Source: Schizochytrium sp. TIO01 (taxonomy: Eukaryota > Sar > Bigyra > Thraustochytrida > Thraustochytriidae). From it: a stretch of DNA of 64,000 nt. The position numbers and the translations under genes are program-made. This document shows, in pieces, positions 63,178-64,000 of this stretch. The notes below the pieces were generated by a model that ran no database searches, was not told the DNA's origin, and worked only from the letters and a program-made list of their open reading frames with translations. The stretch's first letter is position 1; each line of letters begins with the position of its first letter. Where the stretch lies: the NCBI GenBank assembly GCA_004764695.1, contig SMSO01000032.1, positions 1,076,501-1,140,500 of the forward strand, given 5' to 3'.

Positions 63178-64000
63178 TTGTTTGTATGCAGCCAAGTAAA
63201 CGCACGGACACCGCACGATGTATTATGTTGCTGCACAGCCTCGCAATGAATGCAACTGGAGAATCTAGTATTGCCGTTTTTAATTTCTTTTCTCTCTTTC
63301 TAAGATGTTTTTTTTATAAGAAAGAAAGCAATAGAGCAAATTCTCACTTAGTTTTCAACACCTTTCAGTAGGTTTGGCCATGACGTAAGATGAACAACAC
63401 ATGACTCTTGCTTGCCGATTCGCTATTTCGAACGTATTTACCTTTCCAGAGAATGAACTATATACCAGCAGTGTCAGCGAATGTTTCGTTTTCACCAACT
63501 CAAGCCACGATAGTACACCTTCCTTCCTTTTTAGTTCTTCAGGATAAAAAATAAAATAAAAGTAAATAAATAATAATAATAATATAATAATAATAACAAT
63601 AACAATAATAAAACTGCTACCTTGATACCTTTACTAGCCTATATAATATAATGAAAAAAAATGTGGATTAGATTGTTTTACCAGAATTTCCGCAATTATT
63701 GTGACATGACGATTGTTTCTTCGGTTGCTGCAGTTGTCCCCTTTGTGCAAAAGCGTTTAATATATATACATATATATATTTAATATATTTTAAAAGCTTT
63801 TATGACGTCTACAATCCTTGTTGCCTCGTGTTCATCTGAACCAGTAAACTTTTAGGGCCCTTTCTAGATTGCATAACATGACATGACTTAAAGTAGCTAG
63901 GCACCATCTGCTTTGGAGAATCGTACTAAGAAAGCCTGCTCCTGCTCTTCTCCTTTTGTGCACCAATACTACCTACTTACCTCCTGTATCATCATGGCAC
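63178..64000. other. Intergenic, right edge
   Basis: AT-rich; an (AAT)n/(AAC)n microsatellite region lies at 63541-63615 and an ATAT run at 63760-63790. No conserved gene seen. Confidence 0.45.
63541..63615. repeat. (AAT)n-rich low-complexity tract
   Basis: AAAT units pass into AAT and AAC trinucleotide units. Confidence 0.85.

Overview
The window is nuclear DNA from a unicellular eukaryote. Genes are single-exon or carry one short GT-AG intron, sit on both strands, and include ciliary genes (a CEP290 orthologue and a polycystin channel) beside eukaryotic housekeeping factors (TFIIIC subunit 5, a SENP8-type deneddylase, GGPP synthase, BCAS3, AMDHD2). An AP2-domain regulator, an MHYT membrane sensor, intron poverty and many tetranucleotide microsatellites fit a stramenopile, most likely a thraustochytrid or labyrinthulomycete. 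That placement is inference. Standard stop codons are used.

Layout. 0.6-2.6 kb: AP2/ERF-type regulator (-). 2.6-13.6 kb: an 11 kb block without recognisable conserved genes, rich in microsatellites, AT-rich patches and splice-site-like signals, with three weak gene or transcript candidates. 13.6-15 kb: N-acetylglucosamine-6-phosphate deacetylase (+), whose frame is broken by one extra T. 17.4-18.5 kb: SENP8-like protease (-), two exons. 19-20.4 kb: membrane-anchored tartrate-resistant-type acid phosphatase (+). 23.5-26.8 kb: BCAS3 (+). 27.3-29.3 kb: TFIIIC subunit GTF3C5 (-), two exons. 30.1-31.4 kb: MHYT sensor (-), split by a second one-base shift. 33.6-34.2 kb: a 168-residue two-exon gene (-). 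34.6-35.9 kb: transglutaminase-like membrane protein (+). 36.2-38.8 kb: secreted protein with a JmjC-like, two FN3-like and one PA domain (-). 39.3-42.1 kb: polycystin (+), tail to tail with CEP290 (-, 42.3-49.7 kb). 52.2-53.6 kb: WH2 plus RhoGAP protein (+). 54.3-55.9 kb: GGPP synthase (-). 59.0-62.8 kb: two convergent genes of unrecognised families, and then a small divergent ORF.

The genes do not form a pathway cluster. The only functional neighbourhood I see is ciliary: polycystin and CEP290 are convergent with 185 bp between stop codons. No classical mobile element, rRNA, tRNA or CRISPR array could be supported. The most useful results are gene models that single-frame ORF calling misses (SENP8 exon 1, GTF3C5 exon 1, the 168-aa gene), two single-base frame breaks inside conserved enzyme or sensor cores, and unusual domain combinations (WH2+RhoGAP; degenerate JmjC-like cupin+FN3+PA).
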